NCBI GenBank assembly: GCA_019455245.1
Contig: JACFMR010000013.1
Coordinates: 42,514 to 106,513 of the forward strand
Length of the DNA: 64,000 bases
Direction of reading: 5' to 3'
Source of the DNA: Opitutaceae bacterium
GTDB taxonomy: Bacteria > Verrucomicrobiota > Verrucomicrobiia > Opitutales > Opitutaceae
Under the pieces are notes generated by a model that saw nothing but the letters and a program-made list of their open reading frames with translations, had not been told where the DNA came from and ran no database searches. A program made the position numbers and the translations under genes. Shown here one piece after another: positions 1 through 9,100 of this stretch. Numbering within the stretch: position 1 is the first letter of the stretch; each line of letters opens with the position of its first letter.

Positions 1-65
1 AAAAGGGCGGGGAGCAGGCGCATGACCGGAGATTGCAAGGAGAGGAAGGCGGGGACAAGCGGCAT
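1..65 (-). CDS. Start of an unidentified gene, cut by the window edge
   Basis: A minus-strand ATG at 65-63 overlaps the TGA of the upstream binding protein in a TGATG arrangement, and the frame stays open to the left edge (21 codons, beginning MPLVPAFLSLQ). A second in-frame ATG lies at 23. The same TGATG coupling joins two other genes at 13021, so it is a plausible native junction. By position this could be a transporter permease or another gene of the peptide-uptake operon, but the visible residues identify nothing. Confidence 0.4.
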   Translation of the reverse strand, partial: MPLVPAFLSLQSPVMRLLPAL

Positions 66-1681
66 CACGGTGCGAGCGAGACCCGTTGAAACCGGCGGAA
101 CGCGAGCGGCGACGGGGCCCAGCCTTTGACGGCCGGATGCAAGAGGTAGGTTTGGGCGCCGAAGTAGAGCGGGGCAATGGGGGCCTCGCGCAGGAGCAGC
201 TCCTCGGCTTCACGCAGGACGGTAAAACGAATGCGCGTGGCGGCGGGAGTGGCCGCGGCCGCGATGGCCAAGCGGCGTTGATAGTCTTCATTGTTCCAAC
301 CGGTCCAATTGTAGGCGCCCTGGGGCAGGAACAGTTCCAAAAACGTCAAAGGATCGGGGTAATCCGCCGTCCACGCCGACAGGCAGGCGGTGTAGTTCAA
401 GGTCTGCTGGTTTTGGATCCAGATTTTCTGTTCCGCTTGGGTGATGGTGGCCTCGATGCCGAGTTCGGTGCGCCACATGGCTTGAATCGCCTCGGCGAGG
501 CGCGGCATGATTTCGTCGTTCCGCACCATCAGCTCGATGGCCGGTAAGCCGGCACCGTCGGCATAACCGGCCTCGGCCAGCAGGGCGCGTGCGGTGGCGG
601 GGTCGGCCTCCACCGTGGCGGGTGCTTCGTAGCCGCCGGTATGCGGCGGCGTGAGTGAGGCGGCGGGGAGGCGGCTGGATTGCAACACGGATTGGGCGAG
701 CAGTCCGCGGTCGAGAGCGAGGGACAGCGCGCGGCGCACGCGCGGGTCGTCGAGCGGGGCGCGGGTGGTGTTGAACCGGATGAAATTGCTCTGCAGCAGG
801 GAGTCGATGCGCAGCTGCTCCGGCGCGCGATCGCGCCAGGGGGCGATCTTGGTGACGGGCAGGTTGAAGGTCACATGCAACTGGCCGGCGCGGTAACTGC
901 GTTCCTCGTCCTCGGGCTTTTCGATGGGCAGAAAGACGATGTGTTCGAGCTGGGCGGTCGCGGCGTCGCGGTGGTGCGGATTTTTGTCGAGCACGATGCG
1001 GGCGTTGGGTTCCCATGCGGCGAGTTGATAGGCGCCGTTGCTGACGAGATTGCCGGGGCGCGTCCACGGCCGGCCGCGTTGGGTCAGCGCGTCATGTTGT
1101 TCGAGGTTGCGCGGATTGAGCGGGAACCAGGCGGGCAGTGACACGAGTGCGGGGAGATAGGGCACCGGCCGCTCCAGCGTAAGCACGAGCGTGCGGTCGT
1201 CAGGGGCGGCGAGTCCGACGGCGGACGGATCGGTGATCTGGCCGGCGTTGTAGGTCTCGGCGTTTTTGAGGACGAAAAGATACCACGCGTTGTCGGCGGC
1301 AAAGGCGGGATTGAGCGCGCGCCGCCAGGCGGTGATGAAGTCGGCGGCGACGAGCGGATCGCCGTTGGACCACCGCAGGTTTTCACGCAGGCGGAAGGTC
1401 CAGGTGAGGCCGTCGTCCGAGACGGTCCAGGATTCGGCCGCGGCGGGTTCGGGTCGGGTGGTCTGCTCGTCGAGGGCGGTGAGACCTTCGAACAGGGTGT
1501 TGATGATGATCTGGTCGGTGAGGATCGAAGCGAGGTGCGGGTCGAGGTCGCCGGGTTCGGCGGCGTTGCCGACGAGCAGGGTGTGCGTGCGGATGCCGGC
1601 TTCGACGGGTGTTTCGCGCGGCGCACAGGCGGCGAGGAAGACAGCGATCAAACCGAGGCAGAAAGGCGAAAACCGGCGCAT
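65..1681 (-). CDS. Oligopeptide ABC transporter substrate-binding lipoprotein (SBP family 5)
   Basis: A 538-residue periplasmic solute-binding protein of the OppA/DppA type, expected to deliver peptides to an ABC importer. The start chosen (MRRFSPFC) gives a lipoprotein signal peptide with lipobox LAAC and Cys19 as the lipidation site; the frame is open further upstream but that would run into the neighbouring exporter gene and place the signal peptide internally. Family features include the N-terminal block around DLDPHLASILTDQIIINTLFE, WTFRLRENLRWSNGDPL, and a C-terminal block with YTACLSAWTADYPDP. Length is normal for the family. The matching permease and ATPase genes are not in the window. 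It lies 46 bp downstream of the exporter gene on the same strand. Confident of family, not of ligand. Confidence 0.88.
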   Translation of the reverse strand: MRRFSPFCLGLIAVFLAACAPRETPVEAGIRTHTLLVGNAAEPGDLDPHLASILTDQIIINTLFEGLTALDEQTTRPEPAAAESWTVSDDGLTWTFRLRENLRWSNGDPLVAADFITAWRRALNPAFAADNAWYLFVLKNAETYNAGQITDPSAVGLAAPDDRTLVLTLERPVPYLPALVSLPAWFPLNPRNLEQHDALTQRGRPWTRPGNLVSNGAYQLAAWEPNARIVLDKNPHHRDAATAQLEHIVFLPIEKPEDEERSYRAGQLHVTFNLPVTKIAPWRDRAPEQLRIDSLLQSNFIRFNTTRAPLDDPRVRRALSLALDRGLLAQSVLQSSRLPAASLTPPHTGGYEAPATVEADPATARALLAEAGYADGAGLPAIELMVRNDEIMPRLAEAIQAMWRTELGIEATITQAEQKIWIQNQQTLNYTACLSAWTADYPDPLTFLELFLPQGAYNWTGWNNEDYQRRLAIAAAATPAATRIRFTVLREAEELLLREAPIAPLYFGAQTYLLHPAVKGWAPSPLAFRRFQRVSLAP

Positions 1682-1727
1682 GACGGCACTATGCATGCGC
1701 CGGTCGGCTTGCCAAGCGACGGCTGTG

Positions 1728-3593
1728 TCAGCCGGCGCCACCGGAGAGGACGGCTTCCTCGCGCTCGCGACGAAACTGGCTGGTGTAGAGTTCGTAGTAA
1801 TGGCCGCGTTGACGCAGCAATTCCTCATGCGTGCCGGACTCCTCGATCCGCCCCTTGGTGATGACAAGAATGCGGTCGGCGTTGCGGATGGTGCTGAGCC
1901 GGTGGGCGATGACGAAACTGATGCGGCCGCTGAAGATCGTCTCGAGGCCGCGCTGGATGAGTTGCTCGGTCTCGGTGTCGATGGAGGACGTGGCCTCGTC
2001 CATCACGAAGATCTGCGGGTTGGCAAGCAGGGCGCGGGCGAACGAGAGCAACTGCCGCTGGCCGGTGGAGAGGCGGTTGCCGCCTTCGCCGACGGGCGTG
2101 TCGTAGCCCTGTTCCAGCTGCATGATGAAGTCGTGGGCGTTGACGAGCTTGGCGGCGGTTTCGACCTCGGCGTCGGTGGCGTCGAGCCGGCCGTAGCGGA
2201 TGTTTTCGCGCACGGTGCCCTTGAAGAGGTGCGGGGTTTGCAGGACGATGCCGAGCTGCGATTGCAGCCAGCCGAGCGCGCGCTCGCGGTAATCGGTGCC
2301 GTTGATGAGGATCGAGCCGGAGACGGGTTCGTAGAAACGGCAGACGAGCGACACGATGGTGCTCTTGCCGCCGCCCGAGGGACCGACCAGCGCGATGGTT
2401 TCGCCGGCGCGCACGGTGAGGTTGAAATTCTGCAGCACGACCGGGCCGTTTTCGTAGCGGAAGGTGACATCGCGAAATTCGATCGTCTCGATGCGGTTGG
2501 GGTGGCCGTCCGGGGCCACTGCAATTTTTGAATCTTGATTTTCGATTTTGGCCCGGGCGAGTTTGGCGAGCACCGCCGGGCTGTCCTGGATGGCGGGCAC
2601 GGTTTCGAGCAGGCCCATGACGCGTTCGCCGGCGGCCTGCGCGCTCTGCATCTCGGTGAGGCGCTGGGCGAGCGAGTTGATGGGCTGGAAAAACATGCCC
2701 GCGAAGTTCACAAACGCGACGAGGGTGCCGAGGGTGAGGCTGTCGTGCAGGGTCAGCCAGCCGCCCCGCCAGAGCGCGAGACCGGCGGCGAGGGTGCCGA
2801 GGGTGGTGACGATGGGGAAGTAGAGCGCGTTTTGCCGGGCGTTGAGCACGGAGGCCGCGAGCATGCGGGCGGAGAGCTCCTTGAACTCCGCGAGGTTCTC
2901 GGGTTCACGCACGAGGGTCTTGGTGGTGCGCACGCCCTGGATGGACTCGTTGTAGCTGGCGGTGATCTGCGAGTTGTATTTGCGAATGTCACGCGCGCTG
3001 AGGATCATGCGCTTCTGGAAGACCTTCGAGATGACGGCGAGCGGCGGCACGATCGCGATGACGATGAGGCCGAGTTTCCAGTTCAGGTAAAGCAGGCAGG
3101 CCGCGATCATGAAAAGCGAGGTGAAGCCCCACACGATGTCGAGGAAGCCCCACGAGATGATGCGCGCGAGCCTGTCGCAGTCGCTGGTGAGCCGCGAGAT
3201 GAGCCAGCCGACAGGCCGGGTGTCGAAGAAGGAGAACTCGAGCTGCTGCAACCGGTCGAAGCAATCGCGCCGGATGTCGTGGGCGAGGCGGTTGGAGATG
3301 TTGCCGGCCATATCGATGAACAGCCAGATGCCGGTGCAGAGCAGCACCGTGACGAGTCCGTACACGAGGATGTAGTGCAGAAACGGCGCGGCCATGCCCT
3401 GCGCCACGACGCCGTCGATCACCCAGCGGGTGACCAGCGCGAAGCTGGCGTCGCAGACGGCGATGAGGACGGCGGCGACGGCGAGCGGGATGAGGTAGCG
3501 CTTGAGCGACAGGGCGCGGAGGAAAATCTTCCACCACAGGCCGGCGTCGAGCCTGGCCTTGAATTCGTCTTCCTGGTGAAACTGGGCGGACAT
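1728..3593 (-). CDS. ABC exporter half-transporter, subunit with variant signature motif
   Basis: A 621-residue fusion of an exporter membrane domain (about residues 25-325, six helices) and a nucleotide-binding domain (about 370-610). Walker A is GPSGGGKST (404-412), Walker B ends MDEATSSID with the catalytic Glu533, and the switch His is in AHRLST (564). The signature motif reads LSTGQ (508-512) instead of LSGGQ. Together with the Asp-for-Glu partner upstream this is the pattern of heterodimeric exporters such as TM287/TM288 and BmrC/BmrD. An in-frame KIENQDSKI segment (349-357) in the linker looks like an inserted repeat. ATG start at 3593; 67 bp after the partner gene. The likely role is export of drugs or lipids; the substrate is unknown. 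Confidence 0.9.
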   Translation of the reverse strand: MSAQFHQEDEFKARLDAGLWWKIFLRALSLKRYLIPLAVAAVLIAVCDASFALVTRWVIDGVVAQGMAAPFLHYILVYGLVTVLLCTGIWLFIDMAGNISNRLAHDIRRDCFDRLQQLEFSFFDTRPVGWLISRLTSDCDRLARIISWGFLDIVWGFTSLFMIAACLLYLNWKLGLIVIAIVPPLAVISKVFQKRMILSARDIRKYNSQITASYNESIQGVRTTKTLVREPENLAEFKELSARMLAASVLNARQNALYFPIVTTLGTLAAGLALWRGGWLTLHDSLTLGTLVAFVNFAGMFFQPINSLAQRLTEMQSAQAAGERVMGLLETVPAIQDSPAVLAKLARAKIENQDSKIAVAPDGHPNRIETIEFRDVTFRYENGPVVLQNFNLTVRAGETIALVGPSGGGKSTIVSLVCRFYEPVSGSILINGTDYRERALGWLQSQLGIVLQTPHLFKGTVRENIRYGRLDATDAEVETAAKLVNAHDFIMQLEQGYDTPVGEGGNRLSTGQRQLLSFARALLANPQIFVMDEATSSIDTETEQLIQRGLETIFSGRISFVIAHRLSTIRNADRILVITKGRIEESGTHEELLRQRGHYYELYTSQFRREREEAVLSGGAG

Positions 3594-3600
3594 GGGAAAA

Positions 3601-3613
3601 TGCGGATTGCGGA
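3601..3613. repeat. 13-bp repeat TGCGGATTGCGGA, solo copy
   Basis: This 13-mer lies in the 67-bp gap between the two exporter genes and is identical to 26725-26737, which borders the four-helix-bundle gene. It is followed by a partial second unit (GGATTGCGG near 3618-3626). Probably a remnant of a dispersed short repeat. Confidence 0.6.
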
Positions 3614-3660
3614 GGGTGGATTGCGGTAGTGAAGTCCGGACGGAGAAAGCGGGAACGATC

Positions 3661-5508
3661 TCAGACGGTGGGATTGAGTTCGGACTGCAGGTCGGCCTCG
3701 ACGCGGGTCTGGATTTGCCAGAGCCGGCGGTAGAGGCCCTCGCGGGCGATGAGTTCGGCGTGGGTGCCGGACTGGATGATGCGGCCGTGCTCGAGCACGA
3801 GCACGCGGTCGGCGTGGGCGAGGGTGCCGAGGCGGTGGGCGATGACGAGGGTGGTGGCGCGGCCGCGACGCTGTTGCAGGGCGTCGAGGATCAGCGACTC
3901 GGTTTCGGCGTCGATGGCGCTCATGGCGTCGTCGAGGATGAGCAGCGGCGGGTGCTTCAGGATGGCCCGGGCGATGGCGATGCGCTGGCGCTGACCGCCG
4001 GAGAGCGTGATACCACGCTCGCCGATCAGCGTGTTGTAGCCGTGTTCGAACGAGAGGATGGTGTCGTGGATGCAGGCGGTGCGCGCGGCGGCCTCGATCT
4101 CGGCCTCGGGCGCGTCGCCGCGGCCCAGCCTGAGGTTGTCGCGCAGGCTCTTGGAGAACAGGAACGGCTCCTGCATGACGACACCGATCTGGCGGCGCAG
4201 CCACTCGCGGGGCAGGGTGTTGAGTTCGCGACCGTCGAATTGGATCGAGCCGGAGCGGTAATCGTAGAGGCGCAGCAGCAGGTGCATCAGCGTGCTTTTG
4301 CCCGAGCCGGAGGGGCCGATGAGCGCGAGGGTCTCGCCGGGCCGCAGGTCGAAGGAGATGCCGTTGAGCGCGCCGCGGCCGTCGGCCGGCGATGCGGTCT
4401 CGCCGTGCGAAAAATGCAGGTCGCGCACCCCGAGATGGCCGGAAATGGGCGCGGCCAGCGCGGGCGGCAGGGCCGGGGGCGCCGGCTCGCGCGACACGGA
4501 AAGGATCTCGCGGATGCGGGTGAGGGCGACGGTGGTCTTGCCGAGGTCGGTGAGGATGCGCCCCATCTGGCGGACCGGCCAGAGCATGATGGTGAGGTAG
4601 GAGATGAAAGCGAAGAGCAGACCGACGGTGAAGGCGCCCTGCGCGATCCAATACGCGCCGATGATCAACGTGAGGCCGAGCTGGCTGAGCGCGACGAAAT
4701 CGCTGATCGACCAATACCAGGACATGAGCCGGAGCATGCGCAGACTGCGGTCGCGGTAGCGGAGGTTGGGGCCGGAGAACTTGGCGCGTTCGTAATCCTG
4801 CCGGGCGAAGGCGCGGACGACACGGATACCGGTGAGGTTTTCCTGAATCACGCCGGTGAGCTCGCCCTCGGCCTCGTCGACCGACTTGAAGACATGCTTC
4901 ACGTTGCGGAAGTAGAAATAGGCGTAGAGCACGATGGGACCTACGAGGGCGAAAGAGACCGCGGTCATCGGCGCGCTGAGCGAGAGCAGCAGCGGCAGGG
5001 CGACGCCGGCGAGGAAGATGGCGTTGCCGATTTCCATGACCTGGGTGGCGAGGAACTGGCGGGTGGTCTCGACATCGCTGGTGCAGCGCTGGACGAGGTC
5101 GCCGGTGTCGGCGCGGTCGTGATAGGAGGCGGGCAGGTGGTTGAGGTGATCGTAGAGGTCGTTTTTCAACCGGCGCGCGATGCCGTCGCTGGCGAGCGCG
5201 GCCTGCCAGCCCTTGAGGTAGCTGCAAAGGCCCGCGAGCAGGGCGAGTCCGACCATGGCGACGGGGGCGAGCCAGAGATTTTCGCGCAGGCGGTCGATGC
5301 CGCCGAACCCACGGAGGATGAGGGTCAGGAGCACGGGGGCGTCGGCGGTGAGCGGCTTGTCCGCGACGGCGTAGTCGATGGTGGCGCTGCCGATGAGCGG
5401 AATGCCGAAATTGATGACGGTGGCGAGGACGAGACAGCCCAACGCCAGGCCATAGCGCAGGCGGTGGCCGCGCATCAGCGACCAGATGGTGGAAAACAGG
5501 GAAAACAT
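3661..5508 (-). CDS. ABC exporter half-transporter, subunit with degenerate Walker B
   Basis: A 615-residue exporter half-transporter: membrane domain about residues 10-325 and ATPase domain about 355-600. Walker A is GPSGSGKST (398-406), the signature is a canonical LSGGQ (502-506), and the switch His is in AHRLGT (558). Walker B reads LLILDDAMSAID, so the catalytic glutamate position is Asp527. In known heterodimers this makes one of the two ATP sites degenerate; the variant signature of the downstream subunit completes the same site. The ATG at 5508 is preferred over an upstream TTG lying inside the leader terminator. No purine-rich ribosome-binding site precedes it. First gene of the pair; its leader holds a terminator and possible attenuator. 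Confidence 0.9.
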   Translation of the reverse strand: MFSLFSTIWSLMRGHRLRYGLALGCLVLATVINFGIPLIGSATIDYAVADKPLTADAPVLLTLILRGFGGIDRLRENLWLAPVAMVGLALLAGLCSYLKGWQAALASDGIARRLKNDLYDHLNHLPASYHDRADTGDLVQRCTSDVETTRQFLATQVMEIGNAIFLAGVALPLLLSLSAPMTAVSFALVGPIVLYAYFYFRNVKHVFKSVDEAEGELTGVIQENLTGIRVVRAFARQDYERAKFSGPNLRYRDRSLRMLRLMSWYWSISDFVALSQLGLTLIIGAYWIAQGAFTVGLLFAFISYLTIMLWPVRQMGRILTDLGKTTVALTRIREILSVSREPAPPALPPALAAPISGHLGVRDLHFSHGETASPADGRGALNGISFDLRPGETLALIGPSGSGKSTLMHLLLRLYDYRSGSIQFDGRELNTLPREWLRRQIGVVMQEPFLFSKSLRDNLRLGRGDAPEAEIEAAARTACIHDTILSFEHGYNTLIGERGITLSGGQRQRIAIARAILKHPPLLILDDAMSAIDAETESLILDALQQRRGRATTLVIAHRLGTLAHADRVLVLEHGRIIQSGTHAELIAREGLYRRLWQIQTRVEADLQSELNPTV

Positions 5509-5534
5509 GGAAAAGGGGAGGTCAGGAATCGGAG

Positions 5535-5565
5535 AAACAAAAAACCCGCTCGGCAAAGAGCGGGT
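5535..5565 (-). terminator. Rho-independent terminator in the leader of the ABC exporter
   Basis: Read on the minus strand, an 8-bp stem (ACCCGCTC with GAGCGGGT, arms 5565-5558 and 5551-5544) closes a 6-nt loop and is followed by TTTTTTGTTT. It ends only about 27 nt before the exporter start codon, with no other minus-strand gene close upstream, so it sits in the leader and could control read-through into the exporter. Confidence 0.8.
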
Positions 5566-5617
5566 GACACGGAAAACGGATGTTTTGCTGGGCCCGCTCT
5601 GGCGGCGGACCGGGCCC
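5557..5617 (-). promoter_or_regulatory. Candidate transcription attenuator (protector and antiterminator pairings)
   Basis: Upstream of the terminator is a hairpin with a perfect 7-bp stem (GGGCCCG/CGGGCCC, + coordinates 5590-5596 and 5611-5617). The segment complementary to + 5593-5600 (AGAGCGGG on the transcript) lies partly in that stem and can pair perfectly over 8 bp with the 5' arm of the terminator (+ 5557-5564). Hairpin plus terminator, or antiterminator, are therefore mutually exclusive. This is the layout of classical attenuators; BmrCD of Bacillus, another heterodimeric exporter, is known to be controlled in this way. The pairings are seen directly; regulation is inference. Confidence 0.45.
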
Positions 5618-5620
5618 GAC

Positions 5621-5686
5621 TCAGAAGGTCAGACGGTCCGCACACGCGATGGAGGAAGGAAGGAATGCGGTGGGACGGTTGATCAT
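5621..5686 (-). CDS. Possible 21-residue leader peptide
   Basis: ATG at 5686 opens a short frame (MINRPTAFLPSSIACADRLTF) whose TGA lies 3 nt before the first leader hairpin. A ribosome finishing or stalling here would cover or free that hairpin, as in leader-peptide attenuators. There is no Shine-Dalgarno-like sequence; the transcript just upstream instead contains CACCUCCUU, which resembles the anti-Shine-Dalgarno sequence. There is no run of one amino acid that would indicate an amino-acid sensor. Speculative. Confidence 0.25.
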   Translation of the reverse strand: MINRPTAFLPSSIACADRLTF

Positions 5687-5870
5687 AGTGGAAGGAGGTG
5701 GGGCGGGGAAAGGTTGTCGCAGAAAAGGCGGTGAGAAAGGGGGAGGCAAGCCGGGAGTTTTGGTTTTTTGTTTTCATCATGCGCGGTCGGCCCGGCGATC
5801 CGATTCTACCGGCGCGGCCGCGCCAGACGGCACGGGTTCGAGCGCCTGAGCGAAGCGCGGATAAACAAAA

Positions 5871-5896
5871 AGCCGCGACCCGGCGGGATCGCGGCT
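5871..5896 (-). terminator. Rho-independent terminator after the Cys-rich peptide gene
   Basis: Minus-strand stem AGCCGCGA/TCGCGGCT (8 bp, arms 5889-5896 and 5871-5878) with a 10-nt loop, followed by TTTTTGTTT. It begins 25 bp after the stop codon of the small Cys-rich gene and would end the transcript from the PEP-CTERM gene through that gene. Confidence 0.8.
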
Positions 5897-5920
5897 GAAG
5901 AGAGGGCGGTGCGCCGGGGA

Positions 5921-6142
5921 TTATTCCTTGGCGGCGTCGCAGGACTTTTTGCACGCGGGCTTGGCGTCACGCGTGCAGCCTTCCTTGGCGGCCTTGTCGC
6001 AGCCGGCCTTCTTGTCGGGGCAGGCTTTGGCACAGCAGCAGCAGGATTTCTCCTTGGTGCAGGCGGCTTTGTCCTTGGTTTCGCCGGCATAGGCGAAGGC
6101 GGCCAGGGCGAGGGCGGTGATGAACAGGATGGATTTTTTCAT
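5921..6142 (-). CDS. Small secreted Cys/Lys-rich protein
   Basis: A 73-residue protein starting MKKSILFITALALAAFAYA, a clear signal peptide cleaved after about residue 19. The mature part of about 54 residues has ten cysteines, four of them consecutive (SCCCCAKAC), plus many Lys, Asp and Glu. Such composition suggests metal binding or a disulfide-rich periplasmic peptide, but I recognise no family. It lies 28 bp downstream of the large PEP-CTERM gene, on the same strand and ahead of a good terminator, so the two are probably co-transcribed. The ATG at 6142 is chosen because a longer frame would overlap the PEP-CTERM gene and lose the signal peptide. Confidence 0.75.
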   Translation of the reverse strand: MKKSILFITALALAAFAYAGETKDKAACTKEKSCCCCAKACPDKKAGCDKAAKEGCTRDAKPACKKSCDAAKE

Positions 6143-6170
6143 GGTTTTGAGGGGACGGGAAAGGAAGCAA

Positions 6171-9100
6171 TCAGCCTTGGCGGCGGCGGCGCCAGACGGT
6201 CCAGCCGACGAAGCCGAGGCCGAGGGCCATGAGCGCATAGGTGGAGGGTTCGGGGACCGGTGTAAAGCCCAGCATGATGTGGTTGCCGTCTTGGAAGAGC
6301 GCAAAGTCGCCGCCCAACGGGGCGTCGGAACTGAAGCCGGCGAGGTCCAGCGTGAACAGGCTTGGGTTGAAGATGTCCTCAAACCCGGGAATGCTCAGGG
6401 AGTCGTAATCGAAGAGCACCCACGAGTAGATCCCGTGATCCTGATCGACGCCGGTGAGCGTGCCGGGTTCCCCATCGGCTCCCAACGAGATCACGCGAAT
6501 GGTGAAAGGCTCGCCGGGACTGGCATTGATGACCAAGGTGGCCATGCCGTAGACATTGACCCGGTCCTGACCGAGCGGGTTGGTCGGATCGGGATCCATG
6601 ACGTTGAATTCAAGGATGCCGCCGGCATCAAGTTCCAGGTGGTCGAAATGCATCGAACCGGTCGGAGCGCCGGGCAAACCGGGTGAGAGGATGGCTCCGG
6701 CGCCGATGGATACACTGTGGCCGTAATTGCCGAACCCGGCCAAGCGGCCACCACTGGCGACCACGATGGGATTCGAGATGTAGGTGTCGCCGTCCGTGGC
6801 CAAGGAGCCGCCGGAAATCCGGATGGCGGTCGAATGGGTTTCGTTGCTATCATACAGGCGTGAGCCGTTGGCGAAAACCACGGTGCCCTGCTGGATGTCC
6901 AGGCCGATGTTGTTGCCCTGATCGTCGGAGATGCCGTCGGTCCAAATGTCGGTGTCGTCGAGCCGAAGGGTTTCCGCACCGGTTTTGATCAACTTCCAGG
7001 CATAGGCATCGCCATAAAAGTCACCACGGAACGTGCCGAATTCCTGCTGGTTCACGGTGAGGGTTTGGACATTCTCGCCCATGTATATATTCGAGTAAGC
7101 CCCGTCGCTCCACAGGCCGCCGATTGACGGGTTGGCGGAGGTAAATTCCACGTAGCCGCCCGAGTAGCCGAAGCCCAGCGGGCCGGTGCCCGCGGCGGTG
7201 TCGGTGGTCAGCATCAGGGAGGTGCCGTAGCCGACGTAGATGCCGCCTTCGAAGGTGTTGTTGCCCGAGAGGGTCAGTTGGTAACCGCCCGATCCCTGGG
7301 TGGTGTAGTAATCATCCTCGAAGGTTTCTGAGCCGAGGTAGAGTTCGCCTGCGCCGGAGATATTGCCGGCGAGGGTGAAGCTGTTGTTGCCGCCGATCTC
7401 GAGCCCGTTGTTCAGGACGAGGTCGTTGGGGATGATCATGCCATAGCTCTGGGCGGTGAGCAGGGGGTAGAAATCATCGCCTTCCTCACCCGGGAGGGAG
7501 AGGTTGTGCGGCTGGACGAGCAAAGCGCCCGTGCCCAGGGCGGTGGTAGGATCGATGCCGACAGAACCGTTGGTCTGGTCAACGCCCAACCGGCCGGTGT
7601 AAAGGGTGGTGGTGCCGGTGTAGTTGTTGTCACCGGAGAGAATGACGCTGGAAATTTCCTCATCCAGCGGGCTGCCGAAAGTGCCGAGAGAGTTGGGGTC
7701 GCCTATGTGCACGGCGTTGCCGCCGGTCAACTGGCCGGCGACTTCCAAGGTGCCGCCCTTGTAGCCGGCGAAGCGGTAGGTGTTGTCTGCGGCCGGGGTG
7801 ATGGTGCCGGAGAGAAGCACGTCGGTGTGGGTGCCAAAGTAAACGCCGGGCTGGTAGGCGGCGAAGTTCAGCGGAATCGACACATCCATCGACATTCCGG
7901 TGTCTTGCGGATCCAAATAATCGAAACCGATGATGCCGGTGTTGGTGGTGCCGGGAAAGCGGGTGAGAAAAGCGGTCTGGGCCGTCTGATTGGAATCCAT
8001 CAGGCCGATATAGCCGCCGGTCTGCAGGGTGTAGGCGCCGGCCGCGGGCTGCGTGCCGGACATGAAGACCAGGGCGGAATTTTGCACGGTGACACCGCCG
8101 TCGAAAGTATTGGTCGGCAAAGTGAGACCGGCATCATTTCCGAGAATCACGGTGAGCGGACGTTCGGGCAGGGAGGAGACGCTGACGCTGCGTGCACCGG
8201 TCAGGGGGGAGTTGACAAAAAGATAACCGCCGCCGCCGCCGAACCGGTAGTCGGTGCCGGCGGGGGTGATCACACCGTCGATGATCGCCTCGCTGGCGGA
8301 ACCCAAACGGACATTGGGCAGATTGCTCAGGTCGATGCCCTGTTGCGGACTGCCGAACACATCCGTCACCGGCTCGGTTTCGCCGCTGTCAAAAAAGTCA
8401 GGCGCAGGTGGCGTGTCGAAGCCGATAAAGCCGGTGGAGGAGGGGGCGATCTCACTGAGGAAGCCGCCGATGTTGTTGGCCACACCGATACCGACGTAGC
8501 CGTTGGCGTTGACGAGAATGCCTTCGGCTGTACCCGGGGTGTTGCCTTCGCCGGCGAAGATCAGGCCACCTTTGTCCACCTGGGTGCCGCCGGTCCAGCC
8601 GCTGCTGCCGAAGAGCACGGTGACGCCGTTGCCATCGACGGTAAGTTTGCGCGAGCCGCCGGCCTCCACAACGTCCAATCCGACGAAGAGCGGTGCCCCC
8701 TCGACACGCAGGGTGGTGTCGGCGTTCAGCGTGAGTGTGCCGTCGGTCTCAACCGGCATCGTTTCAGTCTGAGTTTCCCCTTCCAATGCCAGGAAAAAAT
8801 CGAAGGGCAGGATCACCAATTCGGAGTCGTTGTGGAAGGACAGCAGGCCGTTGCTGACGACATCATTCACCAACACCGCGGGGAAATCATCACCTTCGGG
8901 CGGATAACCTTCTTCATAGAAATAATATTCCTCCACGGCGAGGGTGCCGCCGTTGAACACCAAGGGGCCGAGGCCGAGGCTGCCAATCGAGGGCCCTGGT
9001 ATGGTCAGCCGGCCGGCGTTCAGGTTAACGCCTCCCGACCAATTGTTGAACATATACATCAGGGCGAGATTGCCTTCCCCGGTCTTGGTCAGGGTGTGGC

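Noticed and set aside
3592..5682. 696-codon plus-strand open frame opposite the exporter
   Set aside because: Antisense to a clear ABC exporter gene, with low-complexity Glu/Gly/Asp composition typical of a GC-rich shadow frame.
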